This document shows, piece by piece, positions 26,853 through 39,882 of a DNA stretch of 64,000 nt. The DNA is from CBDCXE01 sp965223725 [NCBI: Nitrospinota bacterium]. Lineage in GTDB: Bacteria > Nitrospinota_A > UBA7883. Position 1 is the first letter of the stretch. Every line of letters starts with the position of its first letter. The translations under genes and the position numbers were made by a program. A model generated the notes under the pieces. That model was not told the DNA's origin, ran no database searches, and saw only the letters and a program-made list of their open reading frames with translations. Location: the NCBI GenBank assembly GCA_965223725.1, contig CBDCXE010000002.1:1-64000 (forward strand). The letters are read 5' to 3'.

Positions 26853-27790
26853 CGGAGAAAGACCTTTATCACCGTCACCTGATCTCCATGGACGACCTGT
26901 CGGCGGACGATATAAACCAGATCATCGATACCGCGATAATGATGAAAGGCATCTCGGAGCGGGACGTGAAAAAAGCGCCCACCCTGCGGGGTAAAACCAT
27001 CGTCAACTTCTTCGCCGAACCGAGCACCCGCACGCGGACCAGCTTCGAGATCGCCGGCAAGCGCCTCTCCGCCGATGTTATCAATGTCAGCTCCACCGGC
27101 TCTTCGCTGGTCAAGGGCGAATCTTTGAAGGATATGGTCAACAACCTGGACGCCATGAAGCCGGACCTGTTGGTGATCCGTCACAAAAGCTCCGGCGCGC
27201 CGGAACTGGTGGCCGGCTGGGTCGATTGCCCGGTGGTCAACGCCGGGGATGGCCGGCACGAGCACCCAAGCCAGAGCCTGCTCGACCTGATGACGATCCG
27301 GGAGAAAAAGGGCGCCTTCGACGGTATGAAAGTATCGATCATCGGCGACATTTTAAACAGCCGTGTCGCCCGCTCCAACATGATCGCCATGAGAAAGATG
27401 GGGATGATGGTCACCGTATGCGGCCCCGCCACCCTGCTGCCGCTCGACATCGACGATGTGGCGGACCGGGTGACCTATTCGCTGGAGGAAGCGGTGGATG
27501 GCGCCGATGTGATCATGATGCTGCGGGTCCAGACAGAGCGGCTGGAGCGGACCGGGTTTCCCTCCACCCGTGAATACTCCACCCTGTTCGGGCTGAATGC
27601 AACAAACATGCGGAAGGTGAGCAAGGATGTGCTGGTGATGCACCCTGGCCCATTAAATCTGGGCGTTGAAATATCGCCGGAGGTCGCCGATGGGCCCTGG
27701 TCGGTGATCCTAGAGCAGGTCACCAACGGGCTGGCTATCCGTATGGCGATCCTCTATCTGCTGCTGGGTGGAGGACTGGGGGAGAAATGA
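26849..27790 (+). CDS. pyrB: Aspartate carbamoyltransferase catalytic subunit
   Basis: Second step of de novo [19 protein letters not shown]. 313 residues with the carbamoyl-phosphate motif STRTRTSFE, GSSLVKGESLKDM, the HEHPSQSLLDLMT active-site stretch, and HPGPLNLGVEIS near the C terminus. There is no pyrI, as in organisms with PyrR control. Overlaps both neighbours by 4 bp. Confidence 0.96.
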   Translation: MTEKDLYHRHLISMDDLSADDINQIIDTAIMMKGISERDVKKAPTLRGKTIVNFFAEPSTRTRTSFEIAGKRLSADVINVSSTGSSLVKGESLKDMVNNLDAMKPDLLVIRHKSSGAPELVAGWVDCPVVNAGDGRHEHPSQSLLDLMTIREKKGAFDGMKVSIIGDILNSRVARSNMIAMRKMGMMVTVCGPATLLPLDIDDVADRVTYSLEEAVDGADVIMMLRVQTERLERTGFPSTREYSTLFGLNATNMRKVSKDVLVMHPGPLNLGVEISPEVADGPWSVILEQVTNGLAIRMAILYLLLGGGLGEK

Positions 27791-29067
27791 GCGATCTGCT
27801 GATAAAAAACGGCCGTGTGATCGACCCCGCCAACGTTGTTGATAAAGTCATGGATATCCTTGTGCAAAAAGGAAAAATCAGCCGTGTCGAGAAAAAAATT
27901 GATGTTCAGGACGTGAAAGTAATCGACGCGAAGGATAAATGGGTGACCCCGGGCCTGGTGGATATCCATGTGCATTTCCGCGAGCCAGGTTATGAATATA
28001 AAGAGACCATAGAAACCGGCGCCCTCTCCGCCGCCGCCGGCGGATTCACCACGGTGGCCTGCATGGCCAACACCAGCCCGGTGAATGACAACGGCTCTGT
28101 AACCGAGTATATCCTCGACAAAGCCTCCCGCGCCTGTGTCAATGTTCACCCGATCGGCGCCGTGACCCGCGGGCTGGAGGGCAAGGCGCTGGCGGAGATC
28201 GGCGAAATGGCGAAGCTGGGTATCGTCGCCCTGTCCGACGACGGCGAATGTGTGATGGATGGCGGCATCATGCGCTCTGCCATGGAATACGCGTCGATGT
28301 TCAACCTGACGATAATGGAACATGCGGAGGATACATGCCTGGCGCAGGGTGGATCCATGAACGAGGGGGCGATATCATCCAGTATGGGGCTGATCGGCCA
28401 GCCTTGCGTGGCGGAGGAGAATATTGTGGCGCGGGATATCGCGCTGTCGGAGTATCTTGACCTGCCGATTCATTTTTGCCATATATCGAGCGCCGGTTCG
28501 TGCGAGATGATCCGCAACGCCAAGGATCGGGGCGTGAAAGTCACCGCCGAAGCCGCGCCGCACCATTTCACGCTGACAGACAAGGAGTGCGTCGGCTATA
28601 ACACCAACGCCAAGATGGCCCCCCCGCTTCGGCGCGATCAGGACGTGACGGTCATCCGGGAAAGCCTGGCCAATGGTGTGATAGACTGTATAGCCACGGA
28701 TCACGCGCCCCACAGCCGTGTGGAAAAAGAGGTGGAGTTCGAGAACGCGGCGTTCGGAATCACAGGACTGGAGACCGGTCTGGCGCTGAGCCTGATGATG
28801 GCGGAGGATATCAACATGTCGCCTGTCCGGCTGATAGAATCGATGAGCGCGAAACCGGCGGAGATCATCGGCGTCAACCGAGGCGCCATCGGCGTGGGCG
28901 ATGTGGCCGATATCACGCTGATCGACCCCGCGGCTGAATGGACCGTCGATCCGGCGGAGTTCAAATCGAAAGGGAAAAACACACCCTACGGCGGCATGAC
29001 GCTTAAAGGGCGGGCGGCGATGACAATCGTTAAAGGAAAAGTTGTTTACAAATGGGAACAATCTTAA
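27787..29067 (+). CDS. pyrC: Dihydroorotase (type I)
   Basis: Third step of [19 protein letters not shown], a zinc amidohydrolase of 426 residues. Metal-binding DIHVHFREPG near residue 60, EHAEDTCLA and HFCHISSAGSCEMIR histidines, and the catalytic Asp in IDCIATDHAPHS. Length and motifs are those of class I enzymes, which lack the C-terminal features of the E. coli type. Start overlaps pyrB (ATGA). Confidence 0.95.
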   Translation: MSDLLIKNGRVIDPANVVDKVMDILVQKGKISRVEKKIDVQDVKVIDAKDKWVTPGLVDIHVHFREPGYEYKETIETGALSAAAGGFTTVACMANTSPVNDNGSVTEYILDKASRACVNVHPIGAVTRGLEGKALAEIGEMAKLGIVALSDDGECVMDGGIMRSAMEYASMFNLTIMEHAEDTCLAQGGSMNEGAISSSMGLIGQPCVAEENIVARDIALSEYLDLPIHFCHISSAGSCEMIRNAKDRGVKVTAEAAPHHFTLTDKECVGYNTNAKMAPPLRRDQDVTVIRESLANGVIDCIATDHAPHSRVEKEVEFENAAFGITGLETGLALSLMMAEDINMSPVRLIESMSAKPAEIIGVNRGAIGVGDVADITLIDPAAEWTVDPAEFKSKGKNTPYGGMTLKGRAAMTIVKGKVVYKWEQS

Positions 29068-29082
29068 TAATATTTGGCGCCA

Positions 29083-30216
29083 ATGACTGACGCATACCTT
29101 GTATTGGCCGACGGCAGGGTCTTCACCGGCTTGCCACTGGGGGCCATCGGCCGGACCGATGGCGAAGTCGTCTTCAACACTTCCATGACCGGCTATCAGG
29201 AGATATTGACAGATCCATCCTATGATGGCCAGATTGTGACCATGACCTACCCGCTGATCGGCAACGTAGGCGTCAACATAGAGGATATGGAGTCGCGCCG
29301 CCCCTTCGCCAAAGGGTTTATCATCAAGGAAGAGAGCGTGATCGTCTCCAACTGGCGCAGTGAAGGAAGCCTGGGCGGCTACATGCGCGATAACGGCATC
29401 GTCGGTATACAAGGGATCGACACCCGGGCGCTGACCCGGCATATCAGGCTGCATGGCGCCATGCCGGGGATCATCAGCTCCGGCTCGGATGATCTGGAGA
29501 CGCTGAAAACAGAAGCGGCCAAACTGAAAAGTCTTGACGGGGTCGATTGCGCCAGCGGCGTCACATGCGACCAGGCGTATGAATGGGACGGCGGGCTGTG
29601 GAACATAGAGGATGGATTCGCGGCGGGGCCTTCGGTCGGGAATAGATTCAAGGTTGTCGCCATCGACCTTGGCATAAAGTTCAACATCTCCCGCAACCTC
29701 ACGCATATCGGCTGTGACGTATCCGTCGTGCCGGCGACGGCGACGGCGGAAGATATCCTCGCGATGAACCCGGACGGGATATTTCTGAGCAACGGCCCGG
29801 GCGACCCGGCGGCGGTGGGGCATGCTATCGATACGGTAAAAAAACTGATAGGCGAAAAACCGATATTCGGCATCTGCCTGGGGCACCAGATACTCTGCCT
29901 GGCCATGGGCGCGAAGACGTTCAAGCTGAAGTTCGGCCATCATGGCGGCAACCACCCGGTGATGGACCTGGCCACCCGAAAGGTGGAGATCACATCGCAG
30001 AACCATAACTTCGCCGTGGATAAGGAGAGCCTGCCCGCCGGGCTGGAGCTGACCCATATCAACCTGAACGACGGCACCGCGGAGGGTGTACGATCCAGAG
30101 ATCTGCCGCTGTTCAGCGTGCAATACCACCCGGAGGCGGCGCCGGGCCCGAAGGATGCGTCCTACCTGTTCCGTCGGTTTACCGACATGATGACCAAAGA
30201 GGCGCAGTACGCCTGA
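29083..30216 (+). CDS. carA: Carbamoyl-phosphate synthase small subunit
   Basis: Glutamine amidotransferase subunit. 377 residues from ATG 29083; an upstream in-frame TTG (29074) lacks support. N-terminal domain with [21 protein letters not shown], then class I amidotransferase with Cys265 in [11 protein letters not shown] and the C-terminal His-Glu of [10 protein letters not shown]. Its stop and the start of the next unknown gene share one base (TGATG). Confidence 0.96.
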   Translation: MTDAYLVLADGRVFTGLPLGAIGRTDGEVVFNTSMTGYQEILTDPSYDGQIVTMTYPLIGNVGVNIEDMESRRPFAKGFIIKEESVIVSNWRSEGSLGGYMRDNGIVGIQGIDTRALTRHIRLHGAMPGIISSGSDDLETLKTEAAKLKSLDGVDCASGVTCDQAYEWDGGLWNIEDGFAAGPSVGNRFKVVAIDLGIKFNISRNLTHIGCDVSVVPATATAEDILAMNPDGIFLSNGPGDPAAVGHAIDTVKKLIGEKPIFGICLGHQILCLAMGAKTFKLKFGHHGGNHPVMDLATRKVEITSQNHNFAVDKESLPAGLELTHINLNDGTAEGVRSRDLPLFSVQYHPEAAPGPKDASYLFRRFTDMMTKEAQYA

Positions 30217-30836
30217 TGTTCAAAGCGTTTCTGGATAACCTGGCGCAACTGGCCGGTGATGAACGTTTCAAAAGCCGCGCCCGGCAGGCACGGGAGTTGT
30301 ACGAAGAAAAAGTCGGCGTCCTCTACTCCGACGACCCTTCCTATGAATCGCGCATGACCTTGTTTCAGGAGTGGTTCATCATCGAACAGCCGATCGACGG
30401 GGATAGTAATACACTGGTCGATATCTACCGGCAGGAGCAGGCCCGTGGATCGCATGGGGAGCTGGCCATGGTGGAAGCATTGAAAAATCATGTCCATGAC
30501 GTGTTTCATATAAAATCGTCATGGAGCGAGCAGATAAAGGCGGCGGCCCTCTACCATAACAAAAACTTTTTTATAAAGGCCGAAGACATCGCCGATATAT
30601 TGAAAAAAGGCGACCTGTTCGAATCGAGACTGGTGGAGGTGAACGGCGCCTGGCGCCTGACCAACGGCTATTGCCACCACCCGCGCAAGGCTGTGAATTT
30701 TATAAAGGCGGAAATGAAACGTATACGACAAAATGACGGCGAAGGGCTGGATGAGTTTTTCTTCCAGCTGGCCTCCATGAGCACCCGGTGGGAGCGCTCC
30801 CGCCAGATCGAAGTTGAACAGATTTACACGCTCTGA
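30216..30836 (+). CDS. Unknown protein encoded between carA and carB
   Basis: 206 residues, not recognised. It is soluble, predicted largely helical, with many acidic and aromatic residues. Distinct segments include [43 protein letters not shown] and [17 protein letters not shown]. No signal peptide, membrane segment or catalytic motif is evident. It is fused tightly into the operon (one-base overlap with carA, 8 bp before carB), so it is translated with the two carbamoyl-phosphate synthase subunits. Expression is presumably PyrR-regulated. A role in [22 protein letters not shown] inference from position only. Confidence 0.75.
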   Translation: MFKAFLDNLAQLAGDERFKSRARQARELYEEKVGVLYSDDPSYESRMTLFQEWFIIEQPIDGDSNTLVDIYRQEQARGSHGELAMVEALKNHVHDVFHIKSSWSEQIKAAALYHNKNFFIKAEDIADILKKGDLFESRLVEVNGAWRLTNGYCHHPRKAVNFIKAEMKRIRQNDGEGLDEFFFQLASMSTRWERSRQIEVEQIYTL

Positions 30837-30844
30837 CCGACACG

Positions 30845-34039
<3,195 letters not shown>

Positions 34040-34050
34040 TACGACGGAGA

Positions 34051-36039
34051 TCAGGAGACCTTGATTCCGGAGCCTGATTCCTTGTCCGGCGTGATCAGGC
34101 TGCAGACGCCGCTGTCGGTGGCGGCCAGCACCATACCGTGGGATGTGACGCCCATCAGTTTGCGCGGTTTCAGGTTGGCGACGATGACCACGGTTTTGCC
34201 GATTATGTCCTCTGGCGAATAGCTCTTTGCGATACCGGCGACCAATGTCCTCTGCTCATCGCCCACTTCGACGGTCAACTTCAGCAGCTTCTCCGCCTTT
34301 TTGATTTTTTCCGCCTTGATAATTTTTGCGGTTCGCAGATCGAGCTTTGCAAAATCATCGTACTCTATCGAAGCGGTTTCCGGCTTGGCAGGCTCCGGCT
34401 CCACACGGCTGGCCTCCACAATTTTCTCTGTCGCTTTGATATCGATACGGTCGATCAGCCGCGCGAACTTGCCGACGACATGGTTCTCCAGCAAGGTTTT
34501 GTGGTCATCCCAGGCCAGGGGATCGATCTGCAAAATCTTTTCGACCTGCTGCGCAAAGCCAGGCGTCACCGGCTTGAGGTACAGCGTAATCAACCGGAAA
34601 GCGTTGATGCCGATGGTCAAAACCTCGCGCAGTTTGTCCGGGTCATCCTTCAGCTCCCACGGTTTCGCGTCATCGATATATTTATTCGCCACGTCCGCCA
34701 TGGCGGCGATCTTTTTTATGGCGGTGGCGTAATCGAGCGTGTCGTAATAATCGGCGATCTGTTCGCCCTGCCCTTGCATATCGGCCACGATCGATTTATC
34801 GGCGCCGCCGCATTCGCCCAGCCGGTTTTCCAGCGCTTTGTTCTTGTTCAGGATCGATATGGTGCGCGAGCCGAGGTTGGCGATTTTATTCACCAGCTCG
34901 GCGTTCACGCGGAACACGAAATCCTCGAAGTTAAGGTCGATATCGTCCACAGAATCGCGCAGCTTGCTGGCATAGTAATAGCGCAGATACTCCGGGCCCA
35001 GGTGGTCGAGGTATGTGCGGGCGTTTATGAAGGTGCCACGGGTTTTGGACATCTTCTCGCCCTTGACCGTCAAGTGGCCATGGGCATGGATCTTCGTCGG
35101 CAGGGCAAAGCCGGAGCCGGAGAGCATCGGTATCCAGTATATGGTGTGCAGATAGGCTATATCTTTCCCGATGAAATGATGGATCTCCGAATCGCCGTCC
35201 CGCCATAGCGCGTCGAAATCCGCCCCTGCCCTGTCTGCCCAGTTTTTGGTGGAAGCGATATAGCCGATGGGGGCGTCGAACCAGACATAGTAATATTTCT
35301 GTTCCTCGCCCGGGATCGTGAACCCGAAGTATGGCGCATCGCGGGAGCAATCCCAATCGTTGAGCCCCTCCTTCAGCCAGGTGGCCAGGAAGTTTTTCAC
35401 CTCCGGCTGCAAGGCGTCGCTGTTGATAAACTTTTCGAGGGCGCCGGAAAAGTTAGTGATTTTGAAAAAGTAGTGGGTCGACTCGCGCATCACCGGCAGG
35501 GAGCCGCACAACGCGCATTTCGGTTTTTTCAGGTCGGTCGGGCTGTAGTGGGAGCCGCAAGATTCACAAAGATCGCCATATTGATCTTCCGTACCACATT
35601 TTGGGCAGACCCCGCGGACAAACCGGTCCGGCAGAAACATTTTGTCGTTCTCGCAATAGGTCTGCTCTATATCACGGGTTTCGATATGCCCGGAGTCTTT
35701 CAGTTTTCCGAAAATCTCGTCGGTCAACTGTCGGTTTTCGTCGGAGTTGGTGGAGTGGAAATTGTCGAACTCGATCAGGAAATCGCCAAAATCGCGCTGA
35801 TGCTCTTCATGGTACCTTTGGATGATATCTTCCGGCGCCACATTTTCGTTTTTTGCCCGGATCATTATAGGGGCGCCATGGGTGTCCACCGCGCAGATAT
35901 AGCGGCAATCCCGCCCTTGCATTTTCTGAAAACGGACAAAAATGTCCGTCTGGATATACTCTACCAGGTGCCCGATATGAATCGATCCGTTGGCGTACGG
36001 CAAGGCCGCTGTTACTATCATGGTATTTTTAAGCATCAT
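34051..36039 (-). CDS. metG: Methionine-tRNA ligase
   Basis: 662 residues from ATG 36039, chosen for AAGGAT 5 nt upstream and because it places PYANGSIHIGH correctly near the N terminus. Class I motifs are HIGH and KMSKT (a conservative variant of KMSKS). A zinc module has four Cys pairs (CPKCGTEDQYGDLCESCGSH, CALC). The C-terminal tRNA-binding OB domain (about 560-662, FAKLDLRTAKIIKAEKIKKAEKLLKL, GMVLAATD) gives the dimerising MetG type. Confidence 0.96.
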   Translation of the reverse strand: MMLKNTMIVTAALPYANGSIHIGHLVEYIQTDIFVRFQKMQGRDCRYICAVDTHGAPIMIRAKNENVAPEDIIQRYHEEHQRDFGDFLIEFDNFHSTNSDENRQLTDEIFGKLKDSGHIETRDIEQTYCENDKMFLPDRFVRGVCPKCGTEDQYGDLCESCGSHYSPTDLKKPKCALCGSLPVMRESTHYFFKITNFSGALEKFINSDALQPEVKNFLATWLKEGLNDWDCSRDAPYFGFTIPGEEQKYYYVWFDAPIGYIASTKNWADRAGADFDALWRDGDSEIHHFIGKDIAYLHTIYWIPMLSGSGFALPTKIHAHGHLTVKGEKMSKTRGTFINARTYLDHLGPEYLRYYYASKLRDSVDDIDLNFEDFVFRVNAELVNKIANLGSRTISILNKNKALENRLGECGGADKSIVADMQGQGEQIADYYDTLDYATAIKKIAAMADVANKYIDDAKPWELKDDPDKLREVLTIGINAFRLITLYLKPVTPGFAQQVEKILQIDPLAWDDHKTLLENHVVGKFARLIDRIDIKATEKIVEASRVEPEPAKPETASIEYDDFAKLDLRTAKIIKAEKIKKAEKLLKLTVEVGDEQRTLVAGIAKSYSPEDIIGKTVVIVANLKPRKLMGVTSHGMVLAATDSGVCSLITPDKESGSGIKVS

Positions 36040-36248
36040 TTTTATCCTTACGGCATCTTTATCCGGTAATGGGTTGTAACAAGGCCGATATTGTAGCACG
36101 CAAAGCGTATACTGCGCTGATTATAGAGCGTAGATATTTTTTTTTATGATCTATTGACATTGCGCCGATGAGCAATGATAATCGATGATCACGTAAACTG
36201 AAAAATATCATTACGTCAATGGCGATTGAATACAGAAAGGAGGAAAGA

Positions 36249-37457
36249 TTGCAAAATTCTGTTATACAAAAATCTATCATCTCATGTTCTGGTTCCGCCT
36301 TTGGGGTTAATAATATAATAAAGACTGCGCTTTTGGCGCTGGTTTACATAGCTATATTTGCGCCTGCCATAGTTTCTGCGCAGGAAGATAAAATTGTCAT
36401 CAACGATAATGGGTTTACCTCCAGCGAAACATGCGGTAGCTGTCATAGCCAGATATATGATCGATGGAAAGAATCCATGCATGCAGGCGCCATTTCCGAC
36501 CCTATTTTCAGGGCGTCATACATGATGGCCTTTTTCAAGGATCCAGAGAAGTCTCCGAAGCTATGTTTGCGGTGCCATGCACCCACCACAATTATGGCCG
36601 ATAATCCTGATATCGAGGAAAAAATAGCCAAAGAGGGGGTTACATGTGATTTTTGTCATAGTATTCGTGGAATCTCCCTTGATAAAGTAGGCCATCCTTT
36701 TGATATAGATACTGGCAAAACAAAATATGGTCCACATAAAAAAGGCTCGGTCAAGGTGCATGATGTGGCTTATTCCAGGTTGCACAGCAGCGCGGTGCTT
36801 TGCGCTTCGTGCCATGAGTATAAACCGGGCGGTGTGCCTGTGATGACGACATATAGCGAGTGGAAGGCCAGCCCTTATGCCGACCAGGGCAAACAGTGCC
36901 AATATTGCCATATGCCGGAAACGGAAGGCGATATATCGAACGATATAAAAGGTCCGCGGGATGGCAAAATATTCGACCATAACCTTGCTGGGGGGCATTC
37001 CATAACCCAACTGCAAAAAGCGCTGGCGTTGAAAATAGTCAACGTAACGCGGGATAAGGACCGTATGACAGTTAATGTGGATGTAACCAATGTAGGCTCC
37101 GGCCACAGAGTGCCTACAGGTATTCCGACACGAAAACTGCTACTGTTTTGTGAAGTACGCGTACCGGGTGGCAAAGTGTATAAAGAGCGTATAGTTTATG
37201 AAAAAGCGATCTTTGACAAGAATGGGACGGAGCTTACCGAGGATTCTGACATTATGCTTGGGCTCGGCGCCAGCGTCGCCAAGGATAACCGGATTTTCCC
37301 CAAGGAAACCCGGAAAGAGTCGTTTACATTCTATATACCTGGAAATAAAGAAGCCCAGGTGGCCGTGTGGGCCGAATATCTGTATCGTCCACTGCTCATC
37401 CAGGCGGAGGATATGCGAATAGAAATGAACAGGGATAACATTATATCTTCACCATAA
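36249..37457 (+). CDS. Pentaheme c-type cytochrome of the quinol oxidoreductase operon
   Basis: Five CXXCH motifs (CGSCH, CLRCH, CDFCH, CASCH, CQYCH) in the N-terminal two thirds make this a five-heme cytochrome of the c554-like class. The last 140 residues form a beta-rich domain with a GSGHRVPTGIPTRKL motif. TTG start at 36249 is preferred (AGGAGG at 36239-36244) over ATG 36219; about 402 residues with one hydrophobic segment (TALLALVYIAIFAPAIVSA) that acts as signal sequence or anchor. The Rieske gene follows after 7 bp. It probably takes electrons from the Rieske protein in place of cytochrome c1 or f. Confidence 0.88.
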   Translation: MQNSVIQKSIISCSGSAFGVNNIIKTALLALVYIAIFAPAIVSAQEDKIVINDNGFTSSETCGSCHSQIYDRWKESMHAGAISDPIFRASYMMAFFKDPEKSPKLCLRCHAPTTIMADNPDIEEKIAKEGVTCDFCHSIRGISLDKVGHPFDIDTGKTKYGPHKKGSVKVHDVAYSRLHSSAVLCASCHEYKPGGVPVMTTYSEWKASPYADQGKQCQYCHMPETEGDISNDIKGPRDGKIFDHNLAGGHSITQLQKALALKIVNVTRDKDRMTVNVDVTNVGSGHRVPTGIPTRKLLLFCEVRVPGGKVYKERIVYEKAIFDKNGTELTEDSDIMLGLGASVAKDNRIFPKETRKESFTFYIPGNKEAQVAVWAEYLYRPLLIQAEDMRIEMNRDNIISSP

Positions 37458-37464
37458 ACGAAAT

Positions 37465-37920
37465 ATGACGACAGACACAGCAGACAACGTAACAGGATCA
37501 CGAAGAAGTTTTTTGAATGTGGCGTTAGCCGGATTCAGCGCAATCAGCGCAATTGGCATCACCTATCCATTGGGGGCATACCTCTGGCCGGCTGGAGAGA
37601 AATCGAGCGGTTCTGGAACCAGGTCTATGAAACTGCCATTGGCGGAGGCGCCCATTGGCGACGCCAAGTTCATCCGCTTTTTGGGTAAGCCTGCGATTCT
37701 GGTTAGGCCGAATGAACAGGAAGTTTTCGCCATTTCCGCCATATGCACCCATTTGGGTTGTGTTGTTAAGTGGAAAGAAAACCAGGGCGAGTTTGTTTGC
37801 CCTTGCCATGGCGGTGTGTTCGATACCAAAGGAAATGTAAAAAGCGGTCCTCCTCCCGGCGGGTTGCCGGCGTACCCGGTGCGCATCGAGGATGAGTATG
37901 TTGTGATAGAGGAAGCGTAG
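37465..37920 (+). CDS. Rieske iron-sulfur subunit
   Basis: 151 residues. A twin-arginine signal anchor (SRRSFLNVALAGFSAISAIG) and the 2Fe-2S ligands CTHLGC and CPCHGG are present, with a short cluster-stabilising GPPPGGLPAYPV segment at the end. This is the high-potential electron carrier of a bc/b6f-type complex, located on the periplasmic face. It lies between the pentaheme cytochrome and cytochrome b genes. Confidence 0.95.
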   Translation: MTTDTADNVTGSRRSFLNVALAGFSAISAIGITYPLGAYLWPAGEKSSGSGTRSMKLPLAEAPIGDAKFIRFLGKPAILVRPNEQEVFAISAICTHLGCVVKWKENQGEFVCPCHGGVFDTKGNVKSGPPPGGLPAYPVRIEDEYVVIEEA

Positions 37921-37923
37921 ACC

Positions 37924-38625
37924 ATGGAAATGAACACACTGGAACTTGGACCTTTAAAAATAAAAAACCGATTGCTGATCCGCGCCTTCTCCCTTGTTGA
38001 TGACAAGCTGGGCATTAAGGAAGTGCTCGACGATGAAGTGTTCGAGAAGATCGCGCCGACCCATCTGGGCTTCTGGTCCTGTTTCGGCGGCATCAGCTTT
38101 TTCCTTTTCATCAGCCAGATCGTCACCGGCACACTGCTGATGATTTATTACCAGCCGACCATCGAGCAGGCCCACGCCTCTGTGGCGCATATAATGAACG
38201 AAGTGCCGTTTGGCTGGCTGATCCGTGGTATCCACGCTTGGGGCTCTAACCTGATGTTGATCACCATTGCGATACACATGACCAAAATATATGTATCTGG
38301 CATTTATAAAGCGCCCAGGGAGTTTAATTGGGTGGCTGGTGTTACATTGCTGCTGTTGACCATGGGTCTATCGTTCACCGGGTATCTGCTGCCTTGGACA
38401 CAGCTGGCGTACTGGGCCACGGTGGTCGGGACGGAGACTCCTGCCGCTATTCCATATGTTGGCGAATATATGCGATACGCCATGCGCGGAGGTGAGTCGA
38501 TCGGGCAGGTGACCCTTACCCGGTTTTTTGCTATTCACGTTATGATTCTGCCCTTGATAACTGCTGGCGTGGTGGGTCTGCACCTTCTCCAGATCAGGCG
38601 GCAGGGTATTTCCGGGCCATTATAA
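37924..38625 (+). CDS. Cytochrome b6-type subunit
   Basis: 233-residue membrane subunit equal to the N-terminal half of cytochrome b, with four helices. Heme-ligating histidines appear as two pairs: in RGIHAWGSNLMLITIAIHM and in FFAIHVMILPLITAGVVGLHLL. An unusual 50-residue soluble N terminus (NTLELGPLKIKNRLLIRAFS) precedes the first helix. The split form resembles cytochrome b6 of chloroplasts and of Firmicutes or Nitrospirota-type complexes. Stop and next start are 19 bp apart. Confidence 0.93.
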   Translation: MEMNTLELGPLKIKNRLLIRAFSLVDDKLGIKEVLDDEVFEKIAPTHLGFWSCFGGISFFLFISQIVTGTLLMIYYQPTIEQAHASVAHIMNEVPFGWLIRGIHAWGSNLMLITIAIHMTKIYVSGIYKAPREFNWVAGVTLLLLTMGLSFTGYLLPWTQLAYWATVVGTETPAAIPYVGEYMRYAMRGGESIGQVTLTRFFAIHVMILPLITAGVVGLHLLQIRRQGISGPL

Positions 38626-38644
38626 AAAATGAGGACAGCCTGAC

Positions 38645-39133
38645 ATGGCGCATCAGACAGAATATACAAAGAAAAAGGAATGCGAAGTAAAAGCTATTCC
38701 TATGGAAGAGAAAAAACGAATGATCCGCGAGGGGAAGGCGCACTGGTTTTTCCCTGGGCATGTGGTGGAGCAGGTGCTGATTTGCGGTGTTTTACTGATG
38801 ATATTGATCACCATATCCACGCTGTTCCCGGCGCATCTTGGCGCCAAGGCGGATCCGTTCGACACGCCGGAGCATATTAAACCGGAATGGTATTTCCTGG
38901 CAGCGTATTACAGCCTTCGGGTGGCCGACTATTTTGCGTTTCTAGGCGCGTGGGCGCCAAAGATTCTGGGTATTGTGTTCCAGGGTGTGGCGGTCACTTT
39001 ATTGCTGGCGGTTCCGTTTATTGACATGGGCGGGAAAGAGCGACGACCCTCCAAGCGGCCTATCGCTATGGCCCTTGGCGCATTGGCGGCGATAATTTTT
39101 ATCGTATTCACTCTGCTGGGCCACTACGTTTAG
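38645..39133 (+). CDS. Subunit IV-type cytochrome b C-terminal subunit
   Basis: 162 residues: a charged N terminus, then three membrane helices corresponding to the C-terminal half of cytochrome b. The quinol-oxidation motif PEWY is present (KPEWYFLAAYYSLR). With the b6 and Rieske subunits it completes the Qo site of a menaquinol oxidoreductase. Last gene of the operon. Confidence 0.92.
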   Translation: MAHQTEYTKKKECEVKAIPMEEKKRMIREGKAHWFFPGHVVEQVLICGVLLMILITISTLFPAHLGAKADPFDTPEHIKPEWYFLAAYYSLRVADYFAFLGAWAPKILGIVFQGVAVTLLLAVPFIDMGGKERRPSKRPIAMALGALAAIIFIVFTLLGHYV

Positions 39134-39215
39134 AGCCTACGCCCGACCCTGAACGGGCATGCGCATTACACCCCCGCCTTGGAAGCAGGGGCGCAACGTG
39201 ATGAAATGATCTGGA

Positions 39216-39728
39216 TTATTTATGCGCGGCGTAAGGATGTTCTATTTCATCCTTTTTCGCGACCACTTCTTTCGCCGTGGGCTCGCCATTAACCGCCCTT
39301 TTGATAGCTAGCTTGGTGGCTTCGTAGTTGAAGTCCTGAATTTTGTTGTCATCTTCAGCGTCCCAATGGATAAATACACCTACACAAATAAAGCAGTCAT
39401 CCGCTTCTTCCACAGGGATCGTCCCATCCTCGACAGAGTCAGCCACCGCCATAGCAACAGCCCGTTGGGCTGGACCATAGTTCTGCGTGGCCGCTTTTTC
39501 ATCACTCATTGTCACTTTGTTGTATGTAATGGTGAATGGTTTAACCGCAAAATTTGGTGACACCACCGCCAACATAGAATTAAACCCTTGACTTTGTCGG
39601 GTCATACTGTCACAAAAAGCTGTTTCCGCTGCACTCCCTCTTGGCCCCATAATCAGCTCGATGTGGGCGATTTCATTGCCATCACCCGCCAGCGCTTCAC
39701 CGACAAGAACACGATCGATTTTAGCCAT
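39216..39728 (-). CDS. fae: Formaldehyde-activating enzyme
   Basis: Condenses formaldehyde with tetrahydromethanopterin to methylene-H4MPT. 170 residues from ATG 39728 (GGAGG 10 nt upstream); a longer frame to 39779 has no ribosome site. Highly typical sequence: VGEALAGDGNEIAHIEL with the conserved His (residue 22), GPRGSAAETAF, NYGPAQRAVAMAVADSV and CVGVFIHWDAEDD. No other H4MPT-pathway gene is in the window, so its metabolic partners are unproven. It stands as a single gene. Confidence 0.93.
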   Translation of the reverse strand: MAKIDRVLVGEALAGDGNEIAHIELIMGPRGSAAETAFCDSMTRQSQGFNSMLAVVSPNFAVKPFTITYNKVTMSDEKAATQNYGPAQRAVAMAVADSVEDGTIPVEEADDCFICVGVFIHWDAEDDNKIQDFNYEATKLAIKRAVNGEPTAKEVVAKKDEIEHPYAAHK

Positions 39729-39882
39729 AACTACACCTCCGTAATATTTGTGAAACAATTGCTTCGAATGATTATACATTTCGAGGCATGAATCACCAAG
39801 CTAGAAACAAAGCAGGCGCGTCTGCGCTGGCAGGAAAGCATTATTTTGAAAGGAAGGGGGATGTATTGTTGGGGCAGGAGCT

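Noticed and set aside
28375-30129. 584-codon open frame on the minus strand opposite pyrC/carA
   Set aside because: It is antisense to two well-conserved genes and its composition (His/Arg/Asp-rich) is that of a codon-bias shadow.
39134-39215. Terminator between subunit IV gene and fae
   Set aside because: GCCCG/CGGGC and CCCC/GGGG pairings exist but no T-run on either strand, so only weak evidence.
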